Source: Hyphomicrobium sp. CS1BSMeth3
GTDB lineage: Bacteria; Pseudomonadota; Alphaproteobacteria; Rhizobiales; Hyphomicrobiaceae
DNA: 64,000 nt
Assembly: GCF_900117415.1 (NCBI RefSeq)
Contig: NZ_FPEI01000005.1
Coordinates: 1,178,001 to 1,242,000, forward strand
Reading direction: 5' to 3'
Shown: positions 8,383 through 17,486 of the stretch, piece after piece
How positions within the stretch are numbered: position 1 is the stretch's first letter
Layout: each line of letters starts with the position of its first letter
The notes under the pieces: model-generated
What the model saw: the letters and a program-made list of their open reading frames with translations, nothing else
What the model was told of the DNA's origin: nothing
Database searches by the model: none
Program-made: the position numbers and the translations under genes

Positions 8383-8432
8383 GGTTATGTTCCTCCCTTG
8401 GAGCACGCTAGCAGCGTCTCGCAAGCCGGAAC

Positions 8433-8446
8433 TTGATCTTTATCAT
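8433..8446. promoter_or_regulatory. Fnr/Dnr-type box TTGATCTTTATCAT
   Basis: Matches TTGAT-N4-ATCAA at nine of ten positions. It is centred about 57 bp upstream of the Crp/Fnr-type regulator start and about 190 bp upstream of the narK start, so it more likely serves autoregulation or a distal narK site. Confidence 0.65.
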
Positions 8447-8546
8447 GTCTGGAATGGTTATTGTTCGGCGATCGCGATGATTTGCGTCCGCTCCTGATTG
8501 ATATTTCTCCATCGTCTTCTTGCAAATTTGCGCACTGCAGCGGTCG

Positions 8547-8560
8547 TTGACCAAGGTCAA
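8547..8560. promoter_or_regulatory. Fnr/Dnr-type box TTGACCAAGGTCAA upstream of narK
   Basis: A perfect 14-bp palindrome of the form TTGAC-N4-GTCAA, the variant recognised by several cluster-free Crp/Fnr regulators of denitrification. Its centre is 76 bp before the narK ATG. An activator at the usual -41.5 would give a leader of about 35 nt. This supports the narK start at 8630: an earlier in-frame ATG at 8498 would place the box inside the coding region. Confidence 0.75.
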
Positions 8561-8629
8561 ACGCGGCCGCGGCGCCCCCTCACATCGTCCCTCAGCAGAT
8601 TTTTTGCGATTGAGGAGCAGAGGGAGCGC

Positions 8630-11389
8630 ATGTCGATCAGTGCCGTCAGCCCATCGGACCAGAGCCGGGCACTTTGGCTTTCCACCATCGCCTTTACCGT
8701 CTGCTTCGCCGTCTGGACCATCTTCGCGATCATCGGCATTCAGATCAAAAACGATCTGGGCCTGACGGACACCCAGTTCGGCCTTCTGGTCGGCACGCCG
8801 ATCCTGACCGGCTCGCTGATCCGCCTGATGCTCGGCATCTGGTCGGACCAGTACGGTGGCCGCGTCGTCTACACGCTGACGATGCTGAGCGCGGCGGTCA
8901 TGACCGCGCTCCTCACGTTCGCCTACGACTATCCGACCTTCCTTCTTGCCGCGCTCGGCGTCGGCATCGCGGGCGGCTCCTTCTCCGTCGGCGTCGCGTA
9001 TGTGGCGAAGTGGTACCCGAAGGAGAAGCAGGGCACGGCGCTCGGCATTTTCGGCGCCGGCAACGTCGGCGCGGCCGTGACCAAATTCGCGGCGCCGGTG
9101 ATCATGGTCGCCTATGGCTGGCGCACGGTCGCGCTCGTGTGGGCTGCGGTGCTCGCGCTGATGGCTGTCGTGTTCTTCCTCATGACGAAGGACGATCCCG
9201 ACCTCGCGCGCCGGCGGGCTTCAGGGCAGAAGCCCGAGTCGCTGAAGGCGATGCTGGAGCCCCTCGCGAACGTCCAGGTCTGGCGGTTCTCGCTCTACTA
9301 CTTCTTCGTCTTCGGTGCCTTCGTCGCGCTCGCGCTGTGGCTGCCGCGCTATCTGATTGGCGTCTACGGTCTCGACATCAAGATGGCCGGCGCGATCGGA
9401 GCCATGTACTCCATTCCCGCGTCGGTCTTCCGCGCCTATGGCGGCCACCTCTCCGACAAGTACGGCGCGCGCAGGGTCATGTACTGGACCTTCCTCGTCT
9501 CCGTCGTCTGCACGTTCATCCTGTCCTATCCGCCGACGCAGTATGTCGTCGAAGGCATCCATGGACCGGTGACCTTCTCGACGCGCATGGGGATCGTCGG
9601 CTTCATCGTGACCGCGTTCGTGCTCGGCTTCTTCATGAGCCTCGGCAAGGCGGCCGTCTACAAGCATATCCCCGTCTATTACCCGGATCGGGTCGGCGCG
9701 GTCGGCGGCGTTGTCGGTCTCGTCGGTGGTCTGGGCGGGTTCGTTCTGCCGATCGCCTTCGGCGCGCTCAATGATCTCACCGGCGTATGGCAGAGCTGCT
9801 TCTGGCTGCTCTTCCTGATCGTCAGCGTCTCGCTCGTGTGGATGCACTTCGCCATTCGCGAGATGGAGCGGAGCGCCGCCGAGGCCGGCACGCCTGTGAG
9901 CAAGCTCCCCGAGCTGCCCGAGATGCAGCCCGTGCACGGGCCTGAGCTCGAAGGGGCGCTGGCGGCAAAGGGCGCCATCCAGGACTGGCGGCCGGAAGAT
10001 CGCGGGTTCTGGGAGGAGCGCGGGCAGGCGATCGCTCGGCGCAATCTGTGGATCTCGGTCCCCTGCCTGCTGCTCTCCTTTGCCGTGTGGATGGTGTGGT
10101 CGGTGGTCGTCGCCAAGCTGCCGAGCGTCGGCTTCGACTTCACGAACGATCAGCTCTTCTGGCTGGCCGCTTTGCCGGGTCTCTCCGGCGCGACCTTGCG
10201 CATCTTCTACAGCTTCATGCCGGCCATCTTCGGCGGTCGACTTTGGACGACGCTCGCCACGTGGTCCTTGCTGATCCCGGCAATGGGCATGGGTTTTGCC
10301 GTGCAGAATCCCAATACGCCCTACTGGATCTTCCTCGGGCTCGCCCTGCTCTGCGGTTTCGGCGGCGGCAACTTCGCATCCTCCATGGCCAATATCTCCT
10401 TCTTCTTCCCGAAGGCGGAGAAGGGTAACGCGCTCGCCATCAATGCCGGGCTCGGCAACCTCGGTGTCAGCGTCGTGCAGTTTATCGTGCCGCTCGCCAT
10501 TACGGCAGGCGTGTTCGGCTGGCTCGGCGGCGACCCGCAGACGGCGACCGTCGGCGGCGTCACCTCGACGCTCTGGCTGCAGAATGCCGGCTTCGTCTTC
10601 GTGCCGTTCATCATCGCATCGGCATTCGCGGCCTGGTTCGGCATGGACGACATCGCGAGCATGAAGGCGAGCTTTGCCGATCAGGCCGTCATTTTCCGGC
10701 GCACGCACAACTGGATCATGTGCTGGCTCTACACCGGCACCTTCGGCTCCTTCATCGGCTTCTCGGCGGCCTTCCCGCTGCTCGCCAAGATCCTCTTCCC
10801 GGAAGTCAACGCACTTCAGTACGCCTTCCTTGGCCCGCTCGTCGGCGCGGTCTCGCGGGCGCTCGCAGGAAAGGCCTGTGACCGCATTGGTGGTGGGCGC
10901 ATCACGCTCTGGGTCTTCGTCGCCATGAGCCTTGGCGTGCTCGGCATCCTCTATGCCATCGGCATGAAGGGCGACCCGACGGCCTTCCCGGTGTTCTTCT
11001 CGAGCTTCCTCTTCCTGTTTGCGGCGAGCGGTGTCGGCAACGCTTCCACCTTCCAGATGATCCCGGCGATCATGCGCAAGGAAGTGGCGCGGCTGGAACC
11101 CAGCTTGACCGGCGAGGCACGAGCACGCCAGTCCGACAAGGAGTCCGCGGCGATCATCGGCTTCAGCTCGGCGATCGCGGCCTACGGTGCCTTCTTCATC
11201 CCGAAGAGCTTCGGCACCTCGATCAGCCTGACGGGCGGCGCGGAGAGCGCGCTCTACGCCTTCCTCATCTTCTACCTGAGCTGCATCGCGATCACGTGGT
11301 GGTTCTACACGCGGCGCGGCGGCCTGCTCTTCGATGTGGAGCGCGGCGGCGGCCCACAGACGCCGAGCTCCGCACTGAGACCGGCCTAG
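8630..11389 (+). CDS. narK: Fused NarK1-NarK2 nitrate/nitrite transporter
   Basis: A 919-residue fusion of two MFS proteins, each with 12 predicted helices. The first half (about 1-410) has the nitrate signature AGGSFSVGVAYVAKWYP and the conserved TM2 Arg (LTGSLIRLMLG); the second (about 470-900) has its own copy (GFGGGNFASSMANISFFFP and SGATLRIFYSF). A hydrophilic linker of about 60 residues separates them. In Paracoccus denitrificans a fused NarK combines a proton-nitrate symporter (NarK1-like) with a nitrate/nitrite antiporter (NarK2-like), giving nitrate entry to start respiration and exchange once nitrite forms. The chosen ATG has AGGGAG 3 nt upstream. It is the first gene of the nitrate operon; narG starts 45 bp after it. 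Confidence 0.95.
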   Translation: MSISAVSPSDQSRALWLSTIAFTVCFAVWTIFAIIGIQIKNDLGLTDTQFGLLVGTPILTGSLIRLMLGIWSDQYGGRVVYTLTMLSAAVMTALLTFAYDYPTFLLAALGVGIAGGSFSVGVAYVAKWYPKEKQGTALGIFGAGNVGAAVTKFAAPVIMVAYGWRTVALVWAAVLALMAVVFFLMTKDDPDLARRRASGQKPESLKAMLEPLANVQVWRFSLYYFFVFGAFVALALWLPRYLIGVYGLDIKMAGAIGAMYSIPASVFRAYGGHLSDKYGARRVMYWTFLVSVVCTFILSYPPTQYVVEGIHGPVTFSTRMGIVGFIVTAFVLGFFMSLGKAAVYKHIPVYYPDRVGAVGGVVGLVGGLGGFVLPIAFGALNDLTGVWQSCFWLLFLIVSVSLVWMHFAIREMERSAAEAGTPVSKLPELPEMQPVHGPELEGALAAKGAIQDWRPEDRGFWEERGQAIARRNLWISVPCLLLSFAVWMVWSVVVAKLPSVGFDFTNDQLFWLAALPGLSGATLRIFYSFMPAIFGGRLWTTLATWSLLIPAMGMGFAVQNPNTPYWIFLGLALLCGFGGGNFASSMANISFFFPKAEKGNALAINAGLGNLGVSVVQFIVPLAITAGVFGWLGGDPQTATVGGVTSTLWLQNAGFVFVPFIIASAFAAWFGMDDIASMKASFADQAVIFRRTHNWIMCWLYTGTFGSFIGFSAAFPLLAKILFPEVNALQYAFLGPLVGAVSRALAGKACDRIGGGRITLWVFVAMSLGVLGILYAIGMKGDPTAFPVFFSSFLFLFAASGVGNASTFQMIPAIMRKEVARLEPSLTGEARARQSDKESAAIIGFSSAIAAYGAFFIPKSFGTSISLTGGAESALYAFLIFYLSCIAITWWFYTRRGGLLFDVERGGGPQTPSSALRPA

Positions 11390-11434
11390 TAGCTAAAAGA
11401 CTCAATCCCACACCTGCATTCGAGGCAAGCGACC

Positions 11435-14400
11435 ATGAGCCAATTTCTCGACCGGCTGACCTTCTTCAACAAGGTCAAGGAGCCGTTCTCCAATGGCCAC
11501 GGCATCACCACCGACGAGGACCGCGGCTGGGAGGATGGCTATCGCCTGCGCTGGCAGCACGACAAGATCGTGCGCTCGACCCATGGCGCCAACTGCACCG
11601 GTTCCTGCTCATGGAAGATCTACGTCAAGGGCGGCATCGTCACCTGGGAAACGCAGCAGACCGACTACCCGCGCACGCGTCCCGATCTGCCGAACCACGA
11701 GCCGCGCGGCTGCTCACGCGGGGCGAGCTATAGCTGGTATCTCTATTCCGGCAACCGCGTGAAGTACCCGTTGATCCGCTCGCGCCTGCTCAGGCACTGG
11801 CGCGCGGCGCGCAAGACCCTGGCGCCCGTCGCGGCCTGGAAGAGCATCGTCGAGGATCCAAAGAAGCGGCAGGACTACATCTCCGTGCGTGGTCACGGCG
11901 GCTTCGTTCGCGCCAAGTGGGACGAGGTCACCGAGATCATCGGCGCGGCGAATGCCTACACGGCGAAGACCTACGGTCCCGATCGCGTGATCGGCTTCTC
12001 GCCGATCCCCGCCATGTCGATGGTGTCCTACGCGGCCGGCTCGCGCTACCTGTCGCTGCTCGGCGGTGTCTGTATGTCGTTCTACGACTGGTACTGCGAT
12101 CTGCCGCCGGCCTCGCCGCAGACCTGGGGCGAGCAGACGGACGTTCCTGAGAGCGCCGACTGGTACAATGCCGGCTTCATCATCCTGTGGGGCTCCAATG
12201 TCCCGCAGACGCGCACGCCCGATGCGCACTTCTATACCGAGGCGCGCTACCGCGGCACGAAGAGTGCCGTGATCTGCCCGGACTATTCTGAGGCCTCGAA
12301 GTTCGGCGACATCTGGCTCTCGGTGAAGCAGGGCACGGATGCGGCGCTCGCCATGGCCATGGGACACGTGATCCTGAAGGAATATCACGTCGACCGGCAG
12401 GCGAAGTATTTCCGGGACTACGTGCGCCAATACACCGACATGCCCTTGCTCGTGAAGCTCGTGCGGCAGGATGGGCGACTGGTGCCTGACCGCTTCCTGC
12501 GTGCGAGCGACTTCGCACAGAGCCTCGGCGAGGCCAACAATCCCGAGTGGAAGACGGTGGGCTTCGACGAGATCTCGGGTAAGGTCGTCGTGCCGAACGG
12601 CTCGATCGGTTTCCGCTGGGGCGAGACCGGCAAGTGGAACATCGAGGAGAAGGAGGCCGGTGGCCGGGCGACGACGCTGCGGCTTTCCCTTGCAGATATC
12701 AAGGACGAGTTCGCCGACGTCGCCTTCCCCTATTTCGGCAACATCGAGAACGAGCACTTCACGCATTCCGATCACGCGAGCGTTCTGAACCGGCGCGTGC
12801 CCGTGAAGAAGCTCGCGCTGGCCGAGGGCGAGACCCTGGTCACCACCGTGCACGATCTCTTCATTGCCAATTACGGCGTGGATCGCGGCTTCGGCGGCGA
12901 GAATGTCGCGAAGTCCTACGACGAGGACACGCCCTACACGCCCGCATGGGCCGAGCGGATCACGGGCGTGTCGCGCGACAAGATCATCCAGGTGGCGCGC
13001 GAGTTCGCGACGAATGCCGAGAAGACCAATGGCCGCTCGATGGTGATCATCGGCGCCGCCATGAACCACTGGTACCACGCCGACATGAACTACCGCGGCG
13101 TGATCAACATGCTGGCCATGTGCGGATGCATCGGCCAGTCCGGCGGTGGCTGGTCGCACTATGTCGGACAGGAGAAGCTGCGTCCGCAGGCGGGCTGGGC
13201 ACCGCTCGCCTTTGCCCTCGACTGGGCTCGCCCGCCGCGTCAGCAGAACTCGACGTCGTTCTTCTACGCGCACACCGACCAGTGGCGCTACGAGACCATG
13301 CACACGTCGGACATTCTCTCGCCGACAGCGCCTCCAGGGCCGTGGGATGGCGCGATCATCGACTACAACATCCGCGCGGCGCGCATGGGCTGGCTACCGG
13401 CTTATCCGACGCTGACGCAGAACTCGCTCGGGATCGCCAAGCAGGCCGCCGACGTCGCGCTCGAGCCCAAGGACTACGTGGCGCGCGCACTCAAGTCCGG
13501 TGAGCTCTCCTTTGCCTGGTCGGATCCTGACAGCCCGCAAAACTTCCCGCGCAATATGTTCGTGTGGCGCTCGAACCTGCTCGGATCCTCCGGGAAAGGG
13601 CATGAGTATTTCCTGAAGCACTTGCTTGGCACGTCGCACGGCGTGCTCGGCAAGGATCTCGGCGAGGAAGGTCGCGAGAGGCCCAAGGAAGTGCGCTGGC
13701 ATGACGAAGCGCCGCGCGGCAAGCTCGATCTGCTCGTGACGCTCGACTTCCGCATGTCGACGACGTGCGTATACTCCGACATCGTGCTGCCGACGGCCAC
13801 CTGGTACGAGAAGAACGATCTCAACACCTCGGACATGCATCCCTTCATCCATCCGCTGACGGGTGCGGTGGACCCGGCTTGGGAAGCGAAGTCCGATTGG
13901 GAGATCTACAAGGCGATCGCCAAGGCCTTCTCGAAGGTGGCGCCGGAGGTGCTCGGCGTGGAGAAGGACGTCGTCCTCGCGCCGATCATGCACGACAGCC
14001 CAGGCGAGATCGCGCAGGCCTTCGAACCCAAGGACTGGAAGAAGGGCGAGTGCGCGCTGATCCCCGGCAAGACCATGCCGATGGTTACGGTCGTCGAGCG
14101 CGACTATCCGAACCTCTACAAGCGCTTCACGGCGCTCGGTCCGCTCATGGAAAAGGTCGGCAACGGCATCAAGGGCATTGCCTGGCAGACCGGTCATGAG
14201 GTCGAGCATCTGAAGCATCTCAATGGCGTCGTGACCGAGGAGGGACCGACCAAAGGCATGGCCCGCATCGACAGCGACATCGATGCGGCTGAAGTCCTGC
14301 TGATGCTGGCTCCCGAGACCAACGGCGAGGTCGCCGTGAAGTCCTGGGAGGCTCTTTCCAAGACGACGGGGCGCAAGCACGCGCACCTTGCACTACCGAA

Positions 14401-15181
14401 AGAAGACGAAAAGATCCGCTTCCGCGATGTCGTCGCGCAGCCGCGCAAGATCATCTCCGCGCCGACGTGGTCGGGCCTCGAGAGCGAGAAGGTCTGCTAC
14501 AACGCCGGCTACACCAACGTCCACGAGCTGATCCCCTGGCGCACGCTGACCGGTCGCCAGCAGCTCTACCAGGATCATCTCTGGATGCGGGCGTTCGGCG
14601 AGGGCTTCTGCGTCTATCGTCCGCCGATAGACCTCCGCGCCGTCAAACCCGTGCAGGGCATGAAGCCCAATGGCGAGAAGGAAGTCGTCCTCAATTTCAT
14701 CACGCCGCACCAGAAGTGGGGCATCCACTCGACCTACACCGACAACCTGCTGATGCTGACGCTGTCGCGTGGCGGTCCGATCGTGTGGCTCTCCGAGGTG
14801 GACGCGCGCAAGGCCGGCATCGTCGATAACGACTGGGTCGAAGCCTACAACGCCAACGGCGCGCTCGTTGCGCGCGCCGTGGTCTCGCAGCGCATGAAGG
14901 AAGGCACGCTCTTCATGTACCACGCGCAGGAGAAGATCGTGAACGTGCCGGGCTCCGAGATGACGGGGCAGCGCGGCGGCATCCACAACTCGGTGACGCG
15001 CACCGTGTTGAAGCCGACGCACATGATCGGCGGCTACGTCCAGCTCGCCTATGGCTTCAACTACTACGGCACGATCGGCACCAACCGCGACGAGTTCGTC
15101 GTTGTCCGCAAACTCCGCAATGTCGATTGGCTGGAGCGCCCGCTGCAAGGCGCGACGCCCGCTGTCGAAGCCGCCGAATAA
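11435..15181 (+). CDS. narG: Respiratory nitrate reductase alpha subunit
   Basis: Catalytic subunit that reduces nitrate to nitrite at a molybdenum bis-MGD centre on the cytoplasmic side of the membrane. The 1,248 residues match E. coli NarG (1,247). The FS0 [4Fe-4S] ligands are His50, Cys54, Cys58 and Cys93 (THGANCTGSCSW and EPRGCSRGASYS). The Mo ligand is Asp222 in DWYCDLPPASPQTWGEQTD. There is no twin-arginine signal, so this is the cytoplasm-facing Nar enzyme and not Nap. The C-terminal cofactor-binding region (HQKWGIHSTYTDNLLMLTLSR) is intact. It is followed after 14 bp by narH. Confidence 0.99.
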   Translation: MSQFLDRLTFFNKVKEPFSNGHGITTDEDRGWEDGYRLRWQHDKIVRSTHGANCTGSCSWKIYVKGGIVTWETQQTDYPRTRPDLPNHEPRGCSRGASYSWYLYSGNRVKYPLIRSRLLRHWRAARKTLAPVAAWKSIVEDPKKRQDYISVRGHGGFVRAKWDEVTEIIGAANAYTAKTYGPDRVIGFSPIPAMSMVSYAAGSRYLSLLGGVCMSFYDWYCDLPPASPQTWGEQTDVPESADWYNAGFIILWGSNVPQTRTPDAHFYTEARYRGTKSAVICPDYSEASKFGDIWLSVKQGTDAALAMAMGHVILKEYHVDRQAKYFRDYVRQYTDMPLLVKLVRQDGRLVPDRFLRASDFAQSLGEANNPEWKTVGFDEISGKVVVPNGSIGFRWGETGKWNIEEKEAGGRATTLRLSLADIKDEFADVAFPYFGNIENEHFTHSDHASVLNRRVPVKKLALAEGETLVTTVHDLFIANYGVDRGFGGENVAKSYDEDTPYTPAWAERITGVSRDKIIQVAREFATNAEKTNGRSMVIIGAAMNHWYHADMNYRGVINMLAMCGCIGQSGGGWSHYVGQEKLRPQAGWAPLAFALDWARPPRQQNSTSFFYAHTDQWRYETMHTSDILSPTAPPGPWDGAIIDYNIRAARMGWLPAYPTLTQNSLGIAKQAADVALEPKDYVARALKSGELSFAWSDPDSPQNFPRNMFVWRSNLLGSSGKGHEYFLKHLLGTSHGVLGKDLGEEGRERPKEVRWHDEAPRGKLDLLVTLDFRMSTTCVYSDIVLPTATWYEKNDLNTSDMHPFIHPLTGAVDPAWEAKSDWEIYKAIAKAFSKVAPEVLGVEKDVVLAPIMHDSPGEIAQAFEPKDWKKGECALIPGKTMPMVTVVERDYPNLYKRFTALGPLMEKVGNGIKGIAWQTGHEVEHLKHLNGVVTEEGPTKGMARIDSDIDAAEVLLMLAPETNGEVAVKSWEALSKTTGRKHAHLALPKEDEKIRFRDVVAQPRKIISAPTWSGLESEKVCYNAGYTNVHELIPWRTLTGRQQLYQDHLWMRAFGEGFCVYRPPIDLRAVKPVQGMKPNGEKEVVLNFITPHQKWGIHSTYTDNLLMLTLSRGGPIVWLSEVDARKAGIVDNDWVEAYNANGALVARAVVSQRMKEGTLFMYHAQEKIVNVPGSEMTGQRGGIHNSVTRTVLKPTHMIGGYVQLAYGFNYYGTIGTNRDEFVVVRKLRNVDWLERPLQGATPAVEAAE

Positions 15182-15195
15182 GGGGAACCAGAAAA

Positions 15196-16719
15196 ATGAA
15201 AATTCGCGCGCAAATCGCGATGGTGCTCAATCTCGACAAGTGCATCGGGTGCCATACCTGCTCGGTCACGTGCAAGAACGTGTGGACCAACCGCGAAGGC
15301 ATGGAATACGCCTGGTTCAACAACGTCGAGACCAAACCGGGCATCGGCTATCCCAAGGAGTGGGAGAACCAGGATCGTTGGAAGGGCGGCTGGGTGCGCA
15401 AGCGCAACGGCCGCATCGAGCCGAAGATCGGCGGGAAGTGGCGCATTCTCGCGAACATCTTCGCCAATCCCGATCTCCCCGAGATCGACGACTACTACGA
15501 GCCCTTCACCTTCGACTACGAGCATCTGCAGAAGGCGCCGGAGCTGCAGGCCTTCCCGACTGCGCGGCCGCGCTCGCTCATCTCTGGCGAGCGCATGGAG
15601 AAGATCGAGTGGGGGCCGAACTGGGAGGAGATCCTCGGCGGCGAGTTCTCCAAGCGCTCGGCGGACGTCAACTTCGAAGGCGTGCAGAAGGAGATCTACG
15701 GCCAGTTCGAAAATACGTTCATGATGTACCTGCCGCGGCTCTGCGAGCACTGCCTCAATCCGGCATGTGTCGCATCGTGCCCGTCCGGCGCGATCTACAA
15801 GCGTGAGGAGGACGGCATTGTCCTCATCGACCAGGACAAGTGCCGCGGCTGGCGCATGTGTGTATCGGGCTGCCCGTACAAGAAGATCTACTTCAACTGG
15901 TCGAGCGGCAAGAGCGAGAAGTGCATCTTCTGCTATCCGCGCATCGAGGTCGGGCAACCGACCGTCTGCTCGGAGACCTGCGTCGGCCGTATCCGCTATC
16001 TTGGCGTGGTTCTCTACGATGCCGATCGCATCGAGGAAGCCGCCAGCGTGCCGAACGAGCAGGATCTCTACGAAGCGCAGCTCAAGCTCTTCCTCAATCC
16101 CAACGATCCGGCCGTGATCGCTCAGGCGCGCGCCGATGGCGTGCCTGACGCCTGGCTCGAAGCCGCGCGTAAGTCACCGATCTGGAAGATGGCCATGGAG
16201 TGGAAGGTCGCCTTCCCGCTCCATCCCGAGTACCGCACGCTGCCCATGGTCTGGTATGTGCCCCCGCTCTCGCCGATCACGGCGGCGGCCGAAGCCGGCA
16301 AGATGGGCACGGACGGCGCGATGCCGGATGTGCGCTCGCTGCGCATTCCGCTCAAGTACCTCGCCAATCTGCTGACGGCCGGTGACGAGAAGCCGGTGGC
16401 GACCGGCCTCGAGCGGATGCTCGCAATGCGCGCCTACATGCGCGCGAAGACGATCGATGGCGTGATCGACGAGGCTATCGCGAAGAAGGTCGGCCTCACG
16501 GGACTTCAGATCGAGGAGATGTATCACGTGATGGCGATCGCCAACTACGAGGATCGCTTTGTCATTCCGACGACCCATCGCGAGGTCACCGAGGATGCCT
16601 ACGAGCTGCGCGGCCAGTGCGGCTTCAGCTTCGGTGATGGCTGCCTGCCGAGCGACAACCGCGTCAATCTGTTCGGCGGCGTGAAGCTCAAGAACGATCG
16701 CCCCAAGGTGGAGGCCTGA
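15196..16719 (+). CDS. narH: Respiratory nitrate reductase beta subunit
   Basis: Electron-transfer subunit with four Fe-S clusters that carries electrons from the NarI haems to NarG. The first ferredoxin motif is Cys16, 19, 22 and 26 (CIGCHTCSVTC). Two more sets follow near residues 190-225: CEHCLNPACVASCP, and DKCRGWRMCVSGCP, where Trp replaces a Cys and makes the site a [3Fe-4S] cluster, as in E. coli NarH. A final set is KCIFCYPR...CSETCVGR. The start chosen gives MKIRAQIAMVLNLDKC, the conserved family N-terminus; an ATG 69 nt earlier lies inside narG. Length is 507 residues; narJ starts 3 bp after the stop. Confidence 0.99.
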   Translation: MKIRAQIAMVLNLDKCIGCHTCSVTCKNVWTNREGMEYAWFNNVETKPGIGYPKEWENQDRWKGGWVRKRNGRIEPKIGGKWRILANIFANPDLPEIDDYYEPFTFDYEHLQKAPELQAFPTARPRSLISGERMEKIEWGPNWEEILGGEFSKRSADVNFEGVQKEIYGQFENTFMMYLPRLCEHCLNPACVASCPSGAIYKREEDGIVLIDQDKCRGWRMCVSGCPYKKIYFNWSSGKSEKCIFCYPRIEVGQPTVCSETCVGRIRYLGVVLYDADRIEEAASVPNEQDLYEAQLKLFLNPNDPAVIAQARADGVPDAWLEAARKSPIWKMAMEWKVAFPLHPEYRTLPMVWYVPPLSPITAAAEAGKMGTDGAMPDVRSLRIPLKYLANLLTAGDEKPVATGLERMLAMRAYMRAKTIDGVIDEAIAKKVGLTGLQIEEMYHVMAIANYEDRFVIPTTHREVTEDAYELRGQCGFSFGDGCLPSDNRVNLFGGVKLKNDRPKVEA

Positions 16720-16722
16720 TCC

Positions 16723-17475
16723 ATGAAAACGCTCAAGGTCCTCTCGGCGCTGCTCAGCTATCCGAGTGATGAGCTCATCGATGCCGCGCCGGAGTTGAAG
16801 GCCGTTCTCACCAACGAAGGCGTCCTGCCGCGGCGCGATCTGGCGGCAGTTCTCGCGCTCGTCGACGATATCGGGGGACGTGATCTCTTCGATGCGCAGG
16901 AGCGCTACATCCTGCTGTTCGATCGCACGCGCTCGCTCTCCCTGCATCTCTTCGAGCACGTACACGGCGAGAGCCGCGATCGCGGGCAGGCCATGGTGGA
17001 CCTCATCAAGCTCTATGAGGACGGCGGATATACGCCAACGATCGGCGAGCTTCCCGATTTCCTGCCGCTGTTCCTGGAATACGCCGCAACGCGAACGCCG
17101 GAGGAGGCCATCGAACTCATTGGCCAGCCCGGTCATGTGCTCGCGGCGCTGAAGGAGCGTCTTGTCAAACGCAGCTCGCCCTATGCCGCCGTGTTTGCCG
17201 CTCTGGTGTCGCTCTCCAAAGCGAGGCTGGACGAGGCCGCGCTCGCCGCGCTGCGCGCCGAGCCGGATCCCGAGCCCGATGACCTCGAAGCGCTCGATGC
17301 GGCCTGGGAGGAGGAGGAAGTTACCTTCGGGCCCGGCGCGGCCAAGGGCGATTGCGGCGTCGATGGTCTCGCCGCGAAGCTGCGCCAGGCGCGCCGTCCG
17401 GCTCCAGGCCTCGAGCCTGCGCCCGGAGCCGGCCCCCGTACTGTCATCACCACTTCGCCAGCATCTCGCGGCTGA
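16723..17475 (+). CDS. narJ: Nitrate reductase assembly chaperone NarJ
   Basis: A dedicated cytoplasmic chaperone of the TorD fold that holds apo-NarG until the Mo cofactor is inserted and prevents early membrane docking; it is not part of the final enzyme. The 250-residue protein keeps the family signatures YILLFDRTRSLSLHLFEHVHGESRDRG (about 62-88) and ELPDFLPLFLEY. The C-terminal 40 residues are Pro/Gly-rich and probably disordered. The gene sits in the standard G-H-J-I order, and its stop codon overlaps the ribosome site of narI. Confidence 0.97.
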   Translation: MKTLKVLSALLSYPSDELIDAAPELKAVLTNEGVLPRRDLAAVLALVDDIGGRDLFDAQERYILLFDRTRSLSLHLFEHVHGESRDRGQAMVDLIKLYEDGGYTPTIGELPDFLPLFLEYAATRTPEEAIELIGQPGHVLAALKERLVKRSSPYAAVFAALVSLSKARLDEAALAALRAEPDPEPDDLEALDAAWEEEEVTFGPGAAKGDCGVDGLAAKLRQARRPAPGLEPAPGAGPRTVITTSPASRG

Positions 17476-17486
17476 GGAGAGCGGCC

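Noticed and set aside
9221-10708. Minus-strand frame of 495 codons inside narK
   Set aside because: Asp/Glu/Arg-rich shadow of the transporter gene; no ribosome site and no family resemblance.
11714-13303. Minus-strand frame of 529 codons inside narG
   Set aside because: It is antisense to intact narG and carries no recognisable motif.
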